Shown: one piece after another, positions 49,746 through 58,823 of the stretch
How the letters are laid out: the number at the start of each line of letters is the position of its first letter
Numbering within the stretch: position 1 is the stretch's first letter
Origin: Micromonospora carbonacea
GTDB lineage: Bacteria > Actinomycetota > Actinomycetes > Mycobacteriales > Micromonosporaceae
Length of the DNA stretch: 64,000 nucleotides
Assembly (NCBI RefSeq): GCF_014205165.1
Contig: NZ_JACHMZ010000001.1
Coordinates: 7,360,501 to 7,424,500, forward strand
Direction: 5' to 3'
Notes under the pieces: model-generated
Told to the model about the DNA's origin: nothing
What the model saw: only the letters and a program-made list of their open reading frames with translations
Database searches by the model: none
Made by a program: the position numbers and the translations under genes

Positions 49746-50196
49746 GGCCTGTCGCCTCCTCTGCCTCGCCACTGCACGTCGAAGGCGGCCGAGAGGTCTG
49801 CTGCCTCCCACTGGGCGTCCACCATCCGCACGCGAGGGCGCTTGCCCGGTCGGGTGGGTGGTCGCAGCCGGCCTCTGCCGCGCAGTCATCGGAAAATTGC
49901 CCCGGTGTGCGGCGGCCCTCCCCCGACCAGTCCCGGGACATGCGCCGCTGGCCCGATACGTCGGCTGCCCGGCGGTGCGCTCACTTTACCCATTTCGGAA
50001 AGTCGCGCCTAGAGCTGAAACGATTTCTGGAAACAGGAATGTCATCATCGAAGATCAATGTCATCGGCCGGGTTCGCCGCCCCGTTGGCGGGTCGAGTTC
50101 ATCGAGGCTGTTCATTCTGTCGATGTCGGGGCGCCGGGTCCCCGCGCCCGTCGGTCGAGGGGGCTGGCGACGCATCGAGCGAGCATCCTCGATGCC
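49746..50196. other. Divergent intergenic region with no gene seen
   Basis: Between the binding-protein gene (minus) and the GH5 gene (plus). An AT-richer patch around 50000-50060 (GAAACGATTTCTGGAAACA) may hold the transporter promoter or a loose LacI-like site; the dyad is too imperfect to call. Confidence 0.4.
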
Positions 50197-50224
50197 TTGA
50201 CACCCCGGATGAGATCGCTAACAC
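50197..50224 (+). promoter_or_regulatory. Promoter candidate of the GH5 gene
   Basis: TTGACA (perfect -35) at 50197-50202, 16-nt spacer, TAACAC (3 of 6) at 50219-50224, 63 bp before the GTG start. Confidence 0.45.
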
Positions 50225-50287
50225 TGAGCTGCAACGCGGACTTAACAGGCAGATAACATGCTGCCCCCAGCGTCCCGGGAGGACGTC

Positions 50288-51865
50288 GTGACCCTGGTTC
50301 GACGGCGCGCGGCGCGGACGACCGGCCAATTCCCGACCGGGCTCACGCCGCCCGACGGCCACGCGCCGGCCCCGTCACGGCGTCGCCGGCCGGCACGTCG
50401 GTTGCTGGCCGCCTTGACCACGCTGACGACCGCCGTGGCGGCGATGGTCGGCGTCGTCGTCACGTCGGGCCCGGCCGTTGCCGCCACCAACCAGTTCCGG
50501 GGCATGAACTGGGCCGTCCTGGGCGACAACTTCAGCACCGGCCCCCTCGTGGTGCAGGGCCTGAGCGCGTCCGACAGCAACGCGACGGTACGGGCCAAGG
50601 CGAACGCCCTCTACGACGACATGGCCGCCACCATGGGGGTCAACACCGTCCGGCTGCCGATCAACACCCACACCGTGGGGACGGCCTGGTGGGAGGCCTA
50701 CCGGGGGGCCATCGACGCCGCCACCGCCCGCGGGTTCAAGGTCATCCTGGCCTACTGGGAGGACGGCGCCGCCTCCGGCGGCAGGATCACCAACCTCACC
50801 GCCTGGAACGCGATGTGGTCCACGGTGACCAACACCTACGGCACGAACCCCAACGTCTACTTCGAGCCGATGAACGAGCCGCACGGCTACAGCTCGGCGG
50901 AGTGGCGCAACGTCGCGGCCAACTGGCTCAGCTACCACTACTCGGCGGTGCCCGGCCGGGTGCTCATCGGCGGCACCGGCTTCAGCCAGGACCTGCGCGA
51001 CATCTGCACCGACAGTCGCTTCAACGCGACGCTGCTGTCCTTTCACTACTACGCCTTCTTCTACGGCGAGATGACCTACGACGCCTTCCGGAGCCACATC
51101 CAGGCCCGCCTCGGCAACTGCGCCTCCCGCGCGGTCGCCACCGAGTTCGGCGCGCCCATGAACGACGGCCGCAACTACGCCGACGCCAACAGCACCGACA
51201 ACTTCGTGCGCTACATCCGCGCGATGGCCCAGGTCATGCGCGACAACCAGATGGGCGGCACCTACTGGCCCGCCCTCGGCGGCAAGCCCGGCAGCATCGG
51301 CTACGACTGGTACTCGATGTACTCGCTCAGCGGGAGCGGCACCGACCTCAACCTGACCGTCCGCAACCCCTCCGGGGCCGACCGGATCCGGTACGGCTGG
51401 GGCGACGCCATCGGCAGCGACCCCACGACGCCGCCGCCGACGACGGGGACGTTCTTCCGGATCGACGTGCGGCACAGCGGCAAGGCGATGGACGTCCAGC
51501 AACCGAACACCGACAACGGCGCGCGCGTCGGCCAGTACACGTACGGCGGCAACGCGTGGCAGCAGTGGCAGTTCCAGGACGCCGGCAGCGGCTACTGGCG
51601 CATCGTCAGCCGGCACAGCGGCAGGTGCCTCGACGTGGTGGGCGCCTCCAGCGCCGACGGCGCCGAACTCATCCAGTACACCTGCGGCAGCGGCACCAAC
51701 CAGCAGTTCCAGCTGGTCACGAACGGCAGCTACTTCCAGCTCCGGGCGCGGCACAGCGGCAAGTGCGTGGACGTGCCGGCCGCGTCGACGGCGGACGGTG
51801 TGGTCCTCAAGCAGTATCCGTGCAACACCGGCGCCAACCAGCAGTGGTCGCGCGCGGCAGTCTGA
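50288..51865 (+). CDS. Secreted GH5 cellulase/mannanase-type glycoside hydrolase with C-terminal CBM13 (ricin) domain
   Basis: A 525-residue exported enzyme. A long basic signal peptide (ends near PAVAAT) is followed by a GH5 barrel: FRGMNWAVLGDNF, VNTVRLPIN, acid/base Glu in YFEPMNEPHGY, HYYAFFYGEMTYD, and nucleophile Glu in VATEFGAPMNDG. A Thr/Pro linker (PTTPPPTTG) leads to a ricin trefoil (about 385-525) with three QxW-type repeats (WQQWQF, TNQQFQL, NQQWS). It likely hydrolyses beta-1,4-glucan or mannan. GTG 50288 has GGGAGGA 4 nt upstream; ATG 50258 is a weaker option. Confidence 0.9.
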   Translation: MTLVRRRAARTTGQFPTGLTPPDGHAPAPSRRRRPARRLLAALTTLTTAVAAMVGVVVTSGPAVAATNQFRGMNWAVLGDNFSTGPLVVQGLSASDSNATVRAKANALYDDMAATMGVNTVRLPINTHTVGTAWWEAYRGAIDAATARGFKVILAYWEDGAASGGRITNLTAWNAMWSTVTNTYGTNPNVYFEPMNEPHGYSSAEWRNVAANWLSYHYSAVPGRVLIGGTGFSQDLRDICTDSRFNATLLSFHYYAFFYGEMTYDAFRSHIQARLGNCASRAVATEFGAPMNDGRNYADANSTDNFVRYIRAMAQVMRDNQMGGTYWPALGGKPGSIGYDWYSMYSLSGSGTDLNLTVRNPSGADRIRYGWGDAIGSDPTTPPPTTGTFFRIDVRHSGKAMDVQQPNTDNGARVGQYTYGGNAWQQWQFQDAGSGYWRIVSRHSGRCLDVVGASSADGAELIQYTCGSGTNQQFQLVTNGSYFQLRARHSGKCVDVPAASTADGVVLKQYPCNTGANQQWSRAAV

Positions 51866-51966
51866 CGACCGGCCGGGTCGGGCGCGCCGTCGCCGGGGCG
51901 GGAGTGACCGCACCGGGACGCCGGCGCGTCTTCCCGCCCCGACCCTGACCTTGGAATACTTCCGCC

Positions 51967-52761
51967 ATGGCCAAGTTCGGACGCCGGTGGGCGTGGGTAG
52001 CGGTCCTCGTGCTCGGCGTAGCCCTCTACCTGCTGGTGCTGGCGACGCTCGTCGACACCCGGAACATCAACTTCATCCCGGCGCTCATCGTGCTCGGCGC
52101 CTCCATCGCCCCCGCGACGTTCCTGACGTTCGCGCAGGGGCGCACGGGTCAGTGGCAGGTGCCCGGGTCGGTGATCGCGGCGGCGGCGTTCTTCGGCGGC
52201 ATCATCGGGGTGGTCGCCGCCGGGTGGCTGGAGTACGACACCCTGCGCGGCCTCGGCGTCCTGCCGATGCTGTTCGTGGGGCTGATCGAGGAGACCGCCA
52301 AGCTGGTCGTCCCCGTGCTGATCCTGCTGCTCTGGTGGCCGCACCGCTCGGCCGGCAACGGCCTGGTCATCGGCGTAGCCAGCGGCGCCGGCTTCGCCGC
52401 CCTGGAAACCATGGGGTACGCCTTCACCGCCCTCGTCCAGTCCCAGGGCAACCTCGGCGACGTCGAGCAGACGCTGCTCGTGCGCGGGCTGACCGCCCCC
52501 GCCGCCCACCTGTCCTGGACCGGCCTGACCGCAGGCGCGCTGTTCGCCCTCGCCGCCGCGCCCAGCGCGCGCCGGGTGCTCGTGTTCGGGGCGACGTTCG
52601 TCGCCGCGGTGGCGTTGCACGCCTGCTGGGACACCTTCGCCAGCCAGCTCGCGTACGTGCTCGTCGGCCTCGTCTCGCTGGGCTGGGTGCTGCTGCAGAT
52701 GCACCTGTACCGGCGGGCCGACACCCGGGCCCGGAGCGCGGCCAGGCCGATCGCCGGGTGA
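51967..52761 (+). CDS. PrsW-family intramembrane metalloprotease
   Basis: A 264-residue polytopic membrane protein with about seven or eight hydrophobic segments. Family motifs: GLIEETAKL (Glu pair), GFAALETMGYA, the His in APAAHLSWTG and the His in VALHACWDTF, which together bind zinc. PrsW proteins cleave anti-sigma factors or other membrane proteins. No anti-sigma gene is adjacent. Weak ribosome site (TTGGAA). Confidence 0.9.
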   Translation: MAKFGRRWAWVAVLVLGVALYLLVLATLVDTRNINFIPALIVLGASIAPATFLTFAQGRTGQWQVPGSVIAAAAFFGGIIGVVAAGWLEYDTLRGLGVLPMLFVGLIEETAKLVVPVLILLLWWPHRSAGNGLVIGVASGAGFAALETMGYAFTALVQSQGNLGDVEQTLLVRGLTAPAAHLSWTGLTAGALFALAAAPSARRVLVFGATFVAAVALHACWDTFASQLAYVLVGLVSLGWVLLQMHLYRRADTRARSAARPIAG

Positions 52762-52789
52762 CCACCGGCCGGCCGTGCTCCGCGCCGGT

Positions 52790-53139
52790 CAGGCGCACAC
52801 TACTCCGAGGACGGCGTCACCTTCCTCGACGGCTCGGAGAGCATGGCCACCCCCAGCCCGGTCGTCCTCGGCGTCTACCAGCCCGATCTGCGCCTCACCG
52901 CCACCGCGGTCACGGCCGGCACCGCGCGGATCCGGGCGACGGTCGACAGCCGCGTGCTGGCCGACGCGGCGTACCGCCCGGTCGCCGGCGCCGCCGTCGA
53001 GGTCGCCGGGGTCACCGCGACGACGGCCACCGACGGCACCGTGTCGTTCGACGTGCCGGCCCGGTCGGGCGACGTGCTGCCGGTCCGGGCCGGCGCGGGC
53101 GGCTTCCGTCCGGCCGACGTGCGGGTGACCGCCGGGTGA
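52790..53139 (+). pseudogene. C-terminal fragment of an extracellular protein with an Ig-like domain
   Basis: The frame from about 52790 reads AHYSEDGVTFLDGSESMATP, then beta-rich RLTATAVTAGTARIRATVDS and AGAAVEVAGVTATTATDGTV with SFDVPARSG and a stop. The VAGAAVxVxGxTATTxxDGxVSF pattern is that of bacterial Ig-like/carboxypeptidase-regulatory domains. It enters mid-domain with no start or ribosome site, except an ATG at 52843 inside the fragment. It is the surviving end of a lost gene. Confidence 0.5.
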
Positions 53140-53501
53140 GCCCGGTGGGGTCGGCCGACGGCCGCGCCGGCCCCACCGCCTCCGGGCGTGCCGTGGCCCT
53201 GCCGGTCGCGCCGCCGGGCCGGGATGGCGTCGATCGTCGTCGATGTTGCCGGAACGCGTGCGGCGTGCTGGAATGGATCACATCGCCGCAGCACGGGGGC
53301 AACCGCGCTGGGAAACGGTGAGCACGGGAGCATCGCAGCGCCGGGAACGCGCCGCTTCGGCGGGCGCGCGCCGCATCGCCGGGCCGATTCCGCGACGACG
53401 GGCAGGAGCCCCGTCGTCGGCGCCCTGTCCCGCCACGACCGAGACGTCCGGCCTCCGACCCGCCACGGGCGGCCGAGCCGCGGACGTCATGGAGGATGAC
53501 C
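53140..53501. other. Intergenic region with no gene seen
   Basis: 362 bp between the Ig-like fragment and the secreted Cip1-like gene. No clear promoter boxes; GC-rich and without repeats. Confidence 0.35.
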
Positions 53502-54275
53502 ATGCGCAGTTACCTCGCGGTGCTCACCGCCGCCCTGATCCTCGGCAGCGCGGCCGGCAGCGTCCCGGCCGGCGCGTCGACCGCCTCCCCGCGGGCGTGC
53601 GACCGTGGCCTGCTCTTCTGCGAAGACTTCGAGCGGCTGCCCCCGGGCGGTCCCAGCACCCTGAAGTGGGGCGTCGACACCCGCAACGGCACGCTCACCG
53701 TCGAGCGGGCCCGCCACGGCAACCAGGTGCTGCACGTCCGCACCGTCGACAACGGGCGCGCCTTCCTGCGCGTCGACGACTTCGCCGCACCGGGCAACCG
53801 CTTCTTCGGCCGGATGCGCCTGCGCGTCGACGCCTTCCCCACCGCCCCCGACTGGGCGCACTTCACGCTGGTGGAGGCGACCGGCGCGGGCAGCTCGGAG
53901 GTCGTGCGCCCGGTCGGCGGCCAGTACGCGCCCACGGTGCCCGGCACCTTCTGGGGGGTGGGCGCCGACGGCGGCCCGACCGGCGACTGGACCAACTGGC
54001 GGGAGTCCGCCCCGGTCACCGAGGACACCTGGCAGTGCTTCGAGTGGGAGCTCGACCCGGCCGACAACCGCGTCGCGGTGTGGATCGACGGCGTGGCGAA
54101 CCCGGAGCTGACCGCCTCCACGAACGACCACGGCGGCAACGACGTGCCCTTCGTCCTGCCGGCGGTCGACACGGTGAAGATCGGCTGGCAGCTCTACCAG
54201 GGCGGCACCACGCCGGGCGAGTTCGACCTCTGGATCGACGACATCGCCCTGGCCACCAACCGGCTCGGCTGCTGA
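53502..54275 (+). CDS. Secreted concanavalin-like (Cip1-like) polysaccharide-acting protein
   Basis: A 257-residue exported protein. Signal peptide to about residue 26 (AGAST), then CDRGLLFCEDFERLPPGG, HFTLVEATGAG, DTWQCFEWELDPADNRVAVW and FDLWIDDIALATNRLGC. This beta-jelly-roll pattern (FCEDFE at the start, W.C.E.E, D..W.DD.A at the end) resembles Cip1-type proteins, some of which are lyases acting on uronic polymers. Activity is not certain. ATG 53502 has GGAGG 6 nt upstream; ATG 53496 directly abuts it. Confidence 0.7.
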   Translation: MRSYLAVLTAALILGSAAGSVPAGASTASPRACDRGLLFCEDFERLPPGGPSTLKWGVDTRNGTLTVERARHGNQVLHVRTVDNGRAFLRVDDFAAPGNRFFGRMRLRVDAFPTAPDWAHFTLVEATGAGSSEVVRPVGGQYAPTVPGTFWGVGADGGPTGDWTNWRESAPVTEDTWQCFEWELDPADNRVAVWIDGVANPELTASTNDHGGNDVPFVLPAVDTVKIGWQLYQGGTTPGEFDLWIDDIALATNRLGC

Positions 54276-54304
54276 GGCGGGTGGGGGGGCACTATCGTTC
54301 GGGC

Positions 54305-54802
54305 GTGCACATCCGCTTTGACGTACCTGCCGATCCCGGCTACCCGGGCCGCGTGGCCGCCGCGCTCAGCAGCGTCCGGCTGCGGAGGTACGGGCAGGTC
54401 GGCGCGGTGCTGCTGGTGGTCGGCGCGGTCGGGTTCGCCGTCTCGCGCGGGTCCGCGCGGGGCGAGCAGTTCTCGTCGCTGTGGCTGTCGCTGCTCGTGG
54501 GCGGCCTGCTGTCGATGCTGTACGCGCCGTGGGTGCGGTGGCGGGCCCGGCGGCGGTCCGGCCGCTACGCCGTCGAGGGCGGCTACGACATCACCGACGA
54601 CAACATCATGATGCGGAGCGGCTCGGAGTCCGGCGGCATCGCGTGGGACGGGGTCGACCAGGTGCGGGTCACCCCGGAGTTCTGGATCGTGTACGTCGGC
54701 CGGATGCCGGCGACCGTGATCCCCCGGGGCCTGATGTCCGCCGAGGACGCCGAGACGTTGCGCGCCTTCATGGCCGCACGCGGACTGCTCCAGGAGCGGT
54801 GA
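54305..54802 (+). CDS. YcxB-like membrane protein
   Basis: A 165-residue protein beginning VHIRFDVPADPGYPGRVA. Two hydrophobic segments (VGAVLLVVGAVGFAVS, SLWLSLLVGGLLSMLYAPW) are followed by a beta-strand domain: YDITDDNIMMRSGSESGGIA, WDGVDQVRVTPEFWIVYVGR, ATVIPRGLM. This is the YcxB layout. Function unknown. A GTG start at 54305 without a good ribosome site, 29 bp after the Cip1-like gene, suggests possible coupling. Confidence 0.75.
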   Translation: MHIRFDVPADPGYPGRVAAALSSVRLRRYGQVGAVLLVVGAVGFAVSRGSARGEQFSSLWLSLLVGGLLSMLYAPWVRWRARRRSGRYAVEGGYDITDDNIMMRSGSESGGIAWDGVDQVRVTPEFWIVYVGRMPATVIPRGLMSAEDAETLRAFMAARGLLQER

Positions 54803-54978
54803 CCCGTCCGCCGCGACGCGCCACGGTGGTCGCGGCGGACGGACCGGGTTCCTGCCGGGATGCCCGCGCCGAGGTTGTGCCGAGGATGGGAATCGCGCCG
54901 GAGGTCGGTTTCCCTTTCGATCTCCCTGTGGCGTGATCGAAATTTCTCAGCAAACTCAGTGGAATAATTCATCGTGGG

Positions 54979-55002
54979 ATATCAATAGATGATCATTGAT
55001 AT
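54979..55002. promoter_or_regulatory. AT-rich inverted repeat upstream of the AA10 LPMO gene
   Basis: ATATCAAT-8-ATTGATAT, a perfect 8-bp dyad with TGATCA in the centre, in an otherwise GC-rich genome, 75-98 bp before the start. A regulator binding site in the promoter is likely. Confidence 0.5.
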
Positions 55003-55076
55003 AGTGACCTATCGGTGCGATGCTGGTGTAAAGCGCTCTTAACCCGATATTGAGCGCCGGAGAAGGAGGATGTGCA

Positions 55077-55757
55077 GTGTTTCCACACCAGTCCGATCGA
55101 TCCGGTCGCCCCTCCCGGTCGGCGGTCCGTCGGTCCGTGCAGGCGCTCGTCATGGTGTTCGCCATGCTGGCCGGCACGCTGACCTGGGCCGGCGCGGCCC
55201 AGGCGCACGGCACCATCGTCAGCCCGGCGACCCGCGCCTACCAGTGTTGGCAGGCCTGGGGAAGCCATCACACCGACCCGGCCATGCAGCAGCAGGATCC
55301 GATGTGCTACCAGGCGTTCCAGGCCAACCCGGACACCATGTGGAACTGGATGAGCGCGCTCCGGGACGGCCTCGGTGGCCAGTTCCAGGCCAAGACTCCC
55401 GACGGGCAGCTGTGCAGCAACGCCCTCAGCCGGAACGACAGCCTGAACAGGCCCGGTGCGTGGAAGGCGAGCAACATCAGTCGCAACTTCTCGGTCCAGC
55501 TCTACGACCAGGCCAGCCACGGTGCCGACTACTTCCGGGTCTACGTCAGCAAGCAGGGGTTCAACCCCACCACCCAGAGCCTCGGCTGGGGGAACCTCGA
55601 CTTCATCACGCAGACCGGGCGCTACGCGCCGGCGCAGAACATCACGTTCAACGTCTCGACGTCCGGTTACACCGGCCGCCACATCGTCTTCGTCATCTGG
55701 CAGGCGTCGCACCTCGACCAGGCCTACATGTGGTGCAGTGACGTGAACTTCGTCTGA
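55077..55757 (+). CDS. Secreted AA10 lytic polysaccharide monooxygenase
   Basis: A 226-residue exported copper enzyme that cleaves crystalline cellulose or chitin oxidatively. The signal peptide ends AAQA and the mature protein begins HGTIVSPATRAY, giving the essential N-terminal His of the copper brace. The second His is in QASHGADYFRVYV. The cellulose-type segment MWNWMSALRDGLGGQ and the C-terminal CSDVNFV are typical. No carbohydrate-binding module. GTG start with AAGGAGG 7 nt upstream; an earlier TTG at 55050 is unlikely. It has its own promoter dyad and a very strong terminator. Confidence 0.93.
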   Translation: MFPHQSDRSGRPSRSAVRRSVQALVMVFAMLAGTLTWAGAAQAHGTIVSPATRAYQCWQAWGSHHTDPAMQQQDPMCYQAFQANPDTMWNWMSALRDGLGGQFQAKTPDGQLCSNALSRNDSLNRPGAWKASNISRNFSVQLYDQASHGADYFRVYVSKQGFNPTTQSLGWGNLDFITQTGRYAPAQNITFNVSTSGYTGRHIVFVIWQASHLDQAYMWCSDVNFV

Positions 55758-55772
55758 TCGGCACGACCGGCA

Positions 55773-55824
55773 GCACCGGTACCGCTCCGGCCCCGAACGC
55801 CTCGGGCCGGAGCGGTACCGGTGC
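55773..55824 (+). terminator. Very strong terminator of the LPMO gene
   Basis: A perfect 21-bp stem (55773-55793 with 55804-55824; contains GCACCGGTACCGCTCC and its complement) and a 10-nt loop, starting 16 bp after the stop. Confidence 0.85.
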
Positions 55825-55925
55825 CGCTGCGTGGCCGGACCCGGGCGCGCGACCGCCCCGGGCTGAGTCGAGGATCAGGGTGGCGCGTCTGCACGGATGG
55901 CAGGCGCATCAATGTCTTGAGGCGA

Positions 55926-55939
55926 TGGGAGCGCTCCCG
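55926..55939. promoter_or_regulatory. CebR-type cellulose-utilisation operator
   Basis: TGGGAGCGCTCCCG matches the Streptomyces CebR operator TGGGAGCGCTCCCA at 13 of 14 positions. It lies 84 bp before the GH62 start. CebR is a LacI-family repressor released by cello-oligosaccharides. Confidence 0.8.
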
Positions 55940-56022
55940 TAACATACCTGACGCGGCTGTTAACGGTCACATTGTCGGACCACCACCAATTTCGAGCCGC
56001 CGTCCCATCAGGAGGATGCCTT

Positions 56023-57462
56023 ATGGCAAGATCCAAAGCGACCAATGTCGGCGTGTTGTCCGCCGGCGTCGCGTTGTTGGCTTCGGCGACGGTCGCCGTG
56101 GCCTTGCCGGCCAACGCCGCAGCCGCCGGCTGTTCGGTGACCTATGCCGTGTCGTCCCAGTGGGGGGAGGGCTTCGGCGCCAACGTGTCGATCACGAACC
56201 TGGGCGACCCGGTGAGCAGCTGGACGCTGACGTGGTCCTACGGCGCGGGCCAGACGGTCACGCAGGCGTGGAACGCGACGGTCACCCAGAGCGGCGCCGC
56301 GGTCACCGCGAAGAACGTGAGCTACAACGGGTCGATCGCGACCAACGCCTCGGTGTCGTTCGGCTTCAACGGGTCCTGGTCGGGCAGCAACCCGGCGCCG
56401 ACGAGCTTCGCCCTGAACGGCGTGGCGTGCAACGGCGGCACGACCCCCACGACCCCGCCGACGACGCCCCCGACCAACCCGCCGACGACCCCGCCCCCCA
56501 CGACGCCCCCGCCGACGACGCCCCCGCCGACCACCCCGCCGGCCTCCTGCGCGCTGCCGACGTCCTACCGGTGGTCGTCGACCGGCCCGCTGGCGCAGCC
56601 GAAGGCCGGCTGGGCGTCACTGAAGGACTTCACCATCGCCCCCTACCAGGGCAAGCAGTTGGTGTACGCCACCACCCACAGCAGCAGCGCCACCGGCGGC
56701 TGGGGTTCGATGAACTTCGGCCTGGTCGACAACCTCAACCAGCTCGGCTCGGCCCCCCAGAACACCATGAGCCAGAGCACCGTGGCGCCGTCGCTGTTCT
56801 ACTTCGCGCCGAAGAACATCTGGGTGCTGGCCTACCAGTGGGGCGGGACGGCGTTCTCCTACCGCACGTCGACCAACCCGGCCAACGCCAACGGGTGGTC
56901 GGCCCCGCAGACGCTGTCGACTGCGGCGATCACCGGCTCCGGCACCGGGCCGATCGACCAGACGATCATCGGCGACGACCAGAACATGTACCTGTTCTTC
57001 GCCGGCGACAACGGCAAGATCTACCGCCAGATCATGCCGATCGGGAACTTCCCGGGCAGCTTCGGCTCCAGCTACACGACCATCATGAGCGACACCTCGG
57101 AGAACATCTTCGAGGCGCCGCAGGTCTACAAGGTGCAGGGCCGCAACCAGTACCTGATGATCATCGAGGCCAGGACCAGCTCCTGGGAGCGCTACTTCCG
57201 CTCGTTCACGGCGACCAGCCTGAGCGGCACCTGGACGCCGAACGCGACGACCTACAACAACCCGTTCGCGGGCAAGGCCAACAGCGGCGCCACCTGGACC
57301 AACGACATCAGCCACGGCGAACTGCTGCGCACCAGCGCGGATCAGACGAACACGATCGACCCGTGCAACTTGCAGCTGCTGTACCAAGGCCGCGCCACCA
57401 ACTCGGGCGGCGACTACGGCCTCCTGCCGTACCGGCCGGGCCTGCTGACCCTGCAACGCTGA
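56023..57462 (+). CDS. Secreted CBM2-GH62 alpha-L-arabinofuranosidase
   Basis: A 479-residue exported enzyme that removes arabinose from arabinoxylan. After the signal peptide (ends ANAAAAG), a CBM2 (about 36-135) has [17 protein letters not shown] and [12 protein letters not shown]-rich linker ([15 protein letters not shown]) joins it to the GH62 five-bladed propeller. Visible motifs are [20 protein letters not shown] (Asp base), [31 protein letters not shown] (Glu acid) and [15 protein letters not shown] 56023 with GGAGG 7 nt upstream. A near-perfect CebR box precedes it and a hairpin follows. Confidence 0.93.
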   Translation: MARSKATNVGVLSAGVALLASATVAVALPANAAAAGCSVTYAVSSQWGEGFGANVSITNLGDPVSSWTLTWSYGAGQTVTQAWNATVTQSGAAVTAKNVSYNGSIATNASVSFGFNGSWSGSNPAPTSFALNGVACNGGTTPTTPPTTPPTNPPTTPPPTTPPPTTPPPTTPPASCALPTSYRWSSTGPLAQPKAGWASLKDFTIAPYQGKQLVYATTHSSSATGGWGSMNFGLVDNLNQLGSAPQNTMSQSTVAPSLFYFAPKNIWVLAYQWGGTAFSYRTSTNPANANGWSAPQTLSTAAITGSGTGPIDQTIIGDDQNMYLFFAGDNGKIYRQIMPIGNFPGSFGSSYTTIMSDTSENIFEAPQVYKVQGRNQYLMIIEARTSSWERYFRSFTATSLSGTWTPNATTYNNPFAGKANSGATWTNDISHGELLRTSADQTNTIDPCNLQLLYQGRATNSGGDYGLLPYRPGLLTLQR

Positions 57463-57475
57463 CCGCGTGAACCGA

Positions 57476-57496
57476 CGCTGACGGCGTGCGTCAGCG
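57476..57496 (+). terminator. Terminator of the GH62 gene
   Basis: CGCTGACG-5-CGTCAGCG, a perfect 8-bp stem 13 bp after the stop. Confidence 0.6.
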
Positions 57497-57620
57497 GCCG
57501 GCGTGAGTTCGATCGAGCGGCGGGTCCGGCGCAGGCCGGGCCCGCCGCATCGTCGTGGTGGTCCACGGCGACCGCGTCGCCGGGCTTCCTCGCCCTGCCC
57601 GCATGCGGGATGATCGATAG

Positions 57621-58823
57621 ATGTTGGACCCCGCAGTCCTGCGCCGGCTCGACGCCCTCCTCGCCGACGACGACCGGCAGCGGGCCGCGCGCTACCCGGG
57701 CCTGGCGCCGACGGGCCAGGCCGTGCACACCGTCTACGTGCCGGCCGACCGGTACGGCCCGCACACCGTCGACGAGTGGCGGGCCGCCGCGCTCGCGGCA
57801 CTCGACCGGCACGGCCCGCTGCCCGGCGTGGCCGACGCGCTGGCCGCCCGGGTCCGCGCCAAGCTCGCCGCCGAGCCGGTCGAGGACCTGCGGATCGACT
57901 TCGAGGACGGGTACGGCGTCCGGGGCGACGCCGAGGAGGACGCCGCCGTCCGGGCCGCCGCCGCCGCGCTCGCCCGGGGGCCGGTCACCCGCCACGTCGG
58001 GCTGCGGATCAAGTCGCTGGAGCCGGCGACGCGCCGCCGGGCGGTACGCACCCTCGACCTCTTCCTCGACGCGCTGCTGCGCCACCGGCCCCTGCCCGAC
58101 GGGTTCCGGGTGACCCTGCCGAAGGTGACGTCGCTGCCCCAGGTCGAGGCGATGGTGCAGCTCTGCGCCGAGCTGGAGGCCGCCCACGGGCTGTCGCTCC
58201 TGCGCTTCGAGATCCAGGTGGAGACCCCGCAGGCCGTGCTCGGCGCCGACGGCACCGCGACGGTCGCCCGGATGGTGCACGCCGCCGCCGGACGCTGCGT
58301 GGGGCTGCACTACGGCACCTACGACTACTCGGCCGCGCTGGGTGTCGCCGCCGGCCAGCAGAGCCTGGAGCATCCGGTGGCCGACCACGCCAAGGCGGTG
58401 CTCCAGGTGGCGGCAGCCGGCACCGGGGTCGCGGTCAGCGACGGGTCGACCAACGTGCTGCCGACCGGCGACCGCGCGGCGGTGCACGCCGGCTGGGCGC
58501 TGCACCTGCGGCTGGTCCGCCGGTCCCTGGAACGCGGCCTCTACCAGGGCTGGGACCTGCACCCCGGGCAACTGCCCACCCGATTCGCGGCGACCTTCGC
58601 CTTCTACCGGGACGGGCTGCCGGCGGCCGCCGCCCGGCTGCGGGCGTACCTCGACCGGGTCGACGGCGGCATCCTCGACGAGCCGGCCACCGCCCGGGCG
58701 CTCGCCGGATTCCTGCTGCGCGGGCTCGACTGCGGGGCGCTGGACGACGCCGAGGTGGCCGGCCTGGCCGGTGTCGACCGTTCCCACCTGCGCGCCGTGG
58801 CCACCATCGGCGCCCGCCCGTGA
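57621..58823 (+). CDS. HpcH/HpaI aldolase/citrate lyase-like protein (DUF6986 type)
   Basis: A 400-residue TIM-barrel protein. Key segments are DLRIDFEDGYGVRGDAEEDA (acidic metal-binding stretch), HVGLRIKSLEP, RVTLPKVTSLPQVEAMVQL, FEIQVETPQAVLG (Glu expected to bind Mg), CVGLHYGTYDYSAALGV and GWDLHPGQLPTRF. These resemble citrate lyase beta/HpcH barrels that handle oxo-acids via a divalent metal. The substrate of this subgroup is not known to me. It is a single gene. Confidence 0.8.
   Translation: MLDPAVLRRLDALLADDDRQRAARYPGLAPTGQAVHTVYVPADRYGPHTVDEWRAAALAALDRHGPLPGVADALAARVRAKLAAEPVEDLRIDFEDGYGVRGDAEEDAAVRAAAAALARGPVTRHVGLRIKSLEPATRRRAVRTLDLFLDALLRHRPLPDGFRVTLPKVTSLPQVEAMVQLCAELEAAHGLSLLRFEIQVETPQAVLGADGTATVARMVHAAAGRCVGLHYGTYDYSAALGVAAGQQSLEHPVADHAKAVLQVAAAGTGVAVSDGSTNVLPTGDRAAVHAGWALHLRLVRRSLERGLYQGWDLHPGQLPTRFAATFAFYRDGLPAAAARLRAYLDRVDGGILDEPATARALAGFLLRGLDCGALDDAEVAGLAGVDRSHLRAVATIGARP

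Noticed and set aside
50013..50035. Possible LacI operator GAAACGATTTC before the sugar-binding protein gene
   Set aside because: The two arms do not pair cleanly around the CG centre, and it is about 270 bp from the start; too weak to list as a site.
56440..56545. Short tandem repeat that could be mistaken for a CRISPR or minisatellite
   Set aside because: It encodes the PTT/PPP linker between CBM2 and GH62; the repeats are codon-level and have no spacers.
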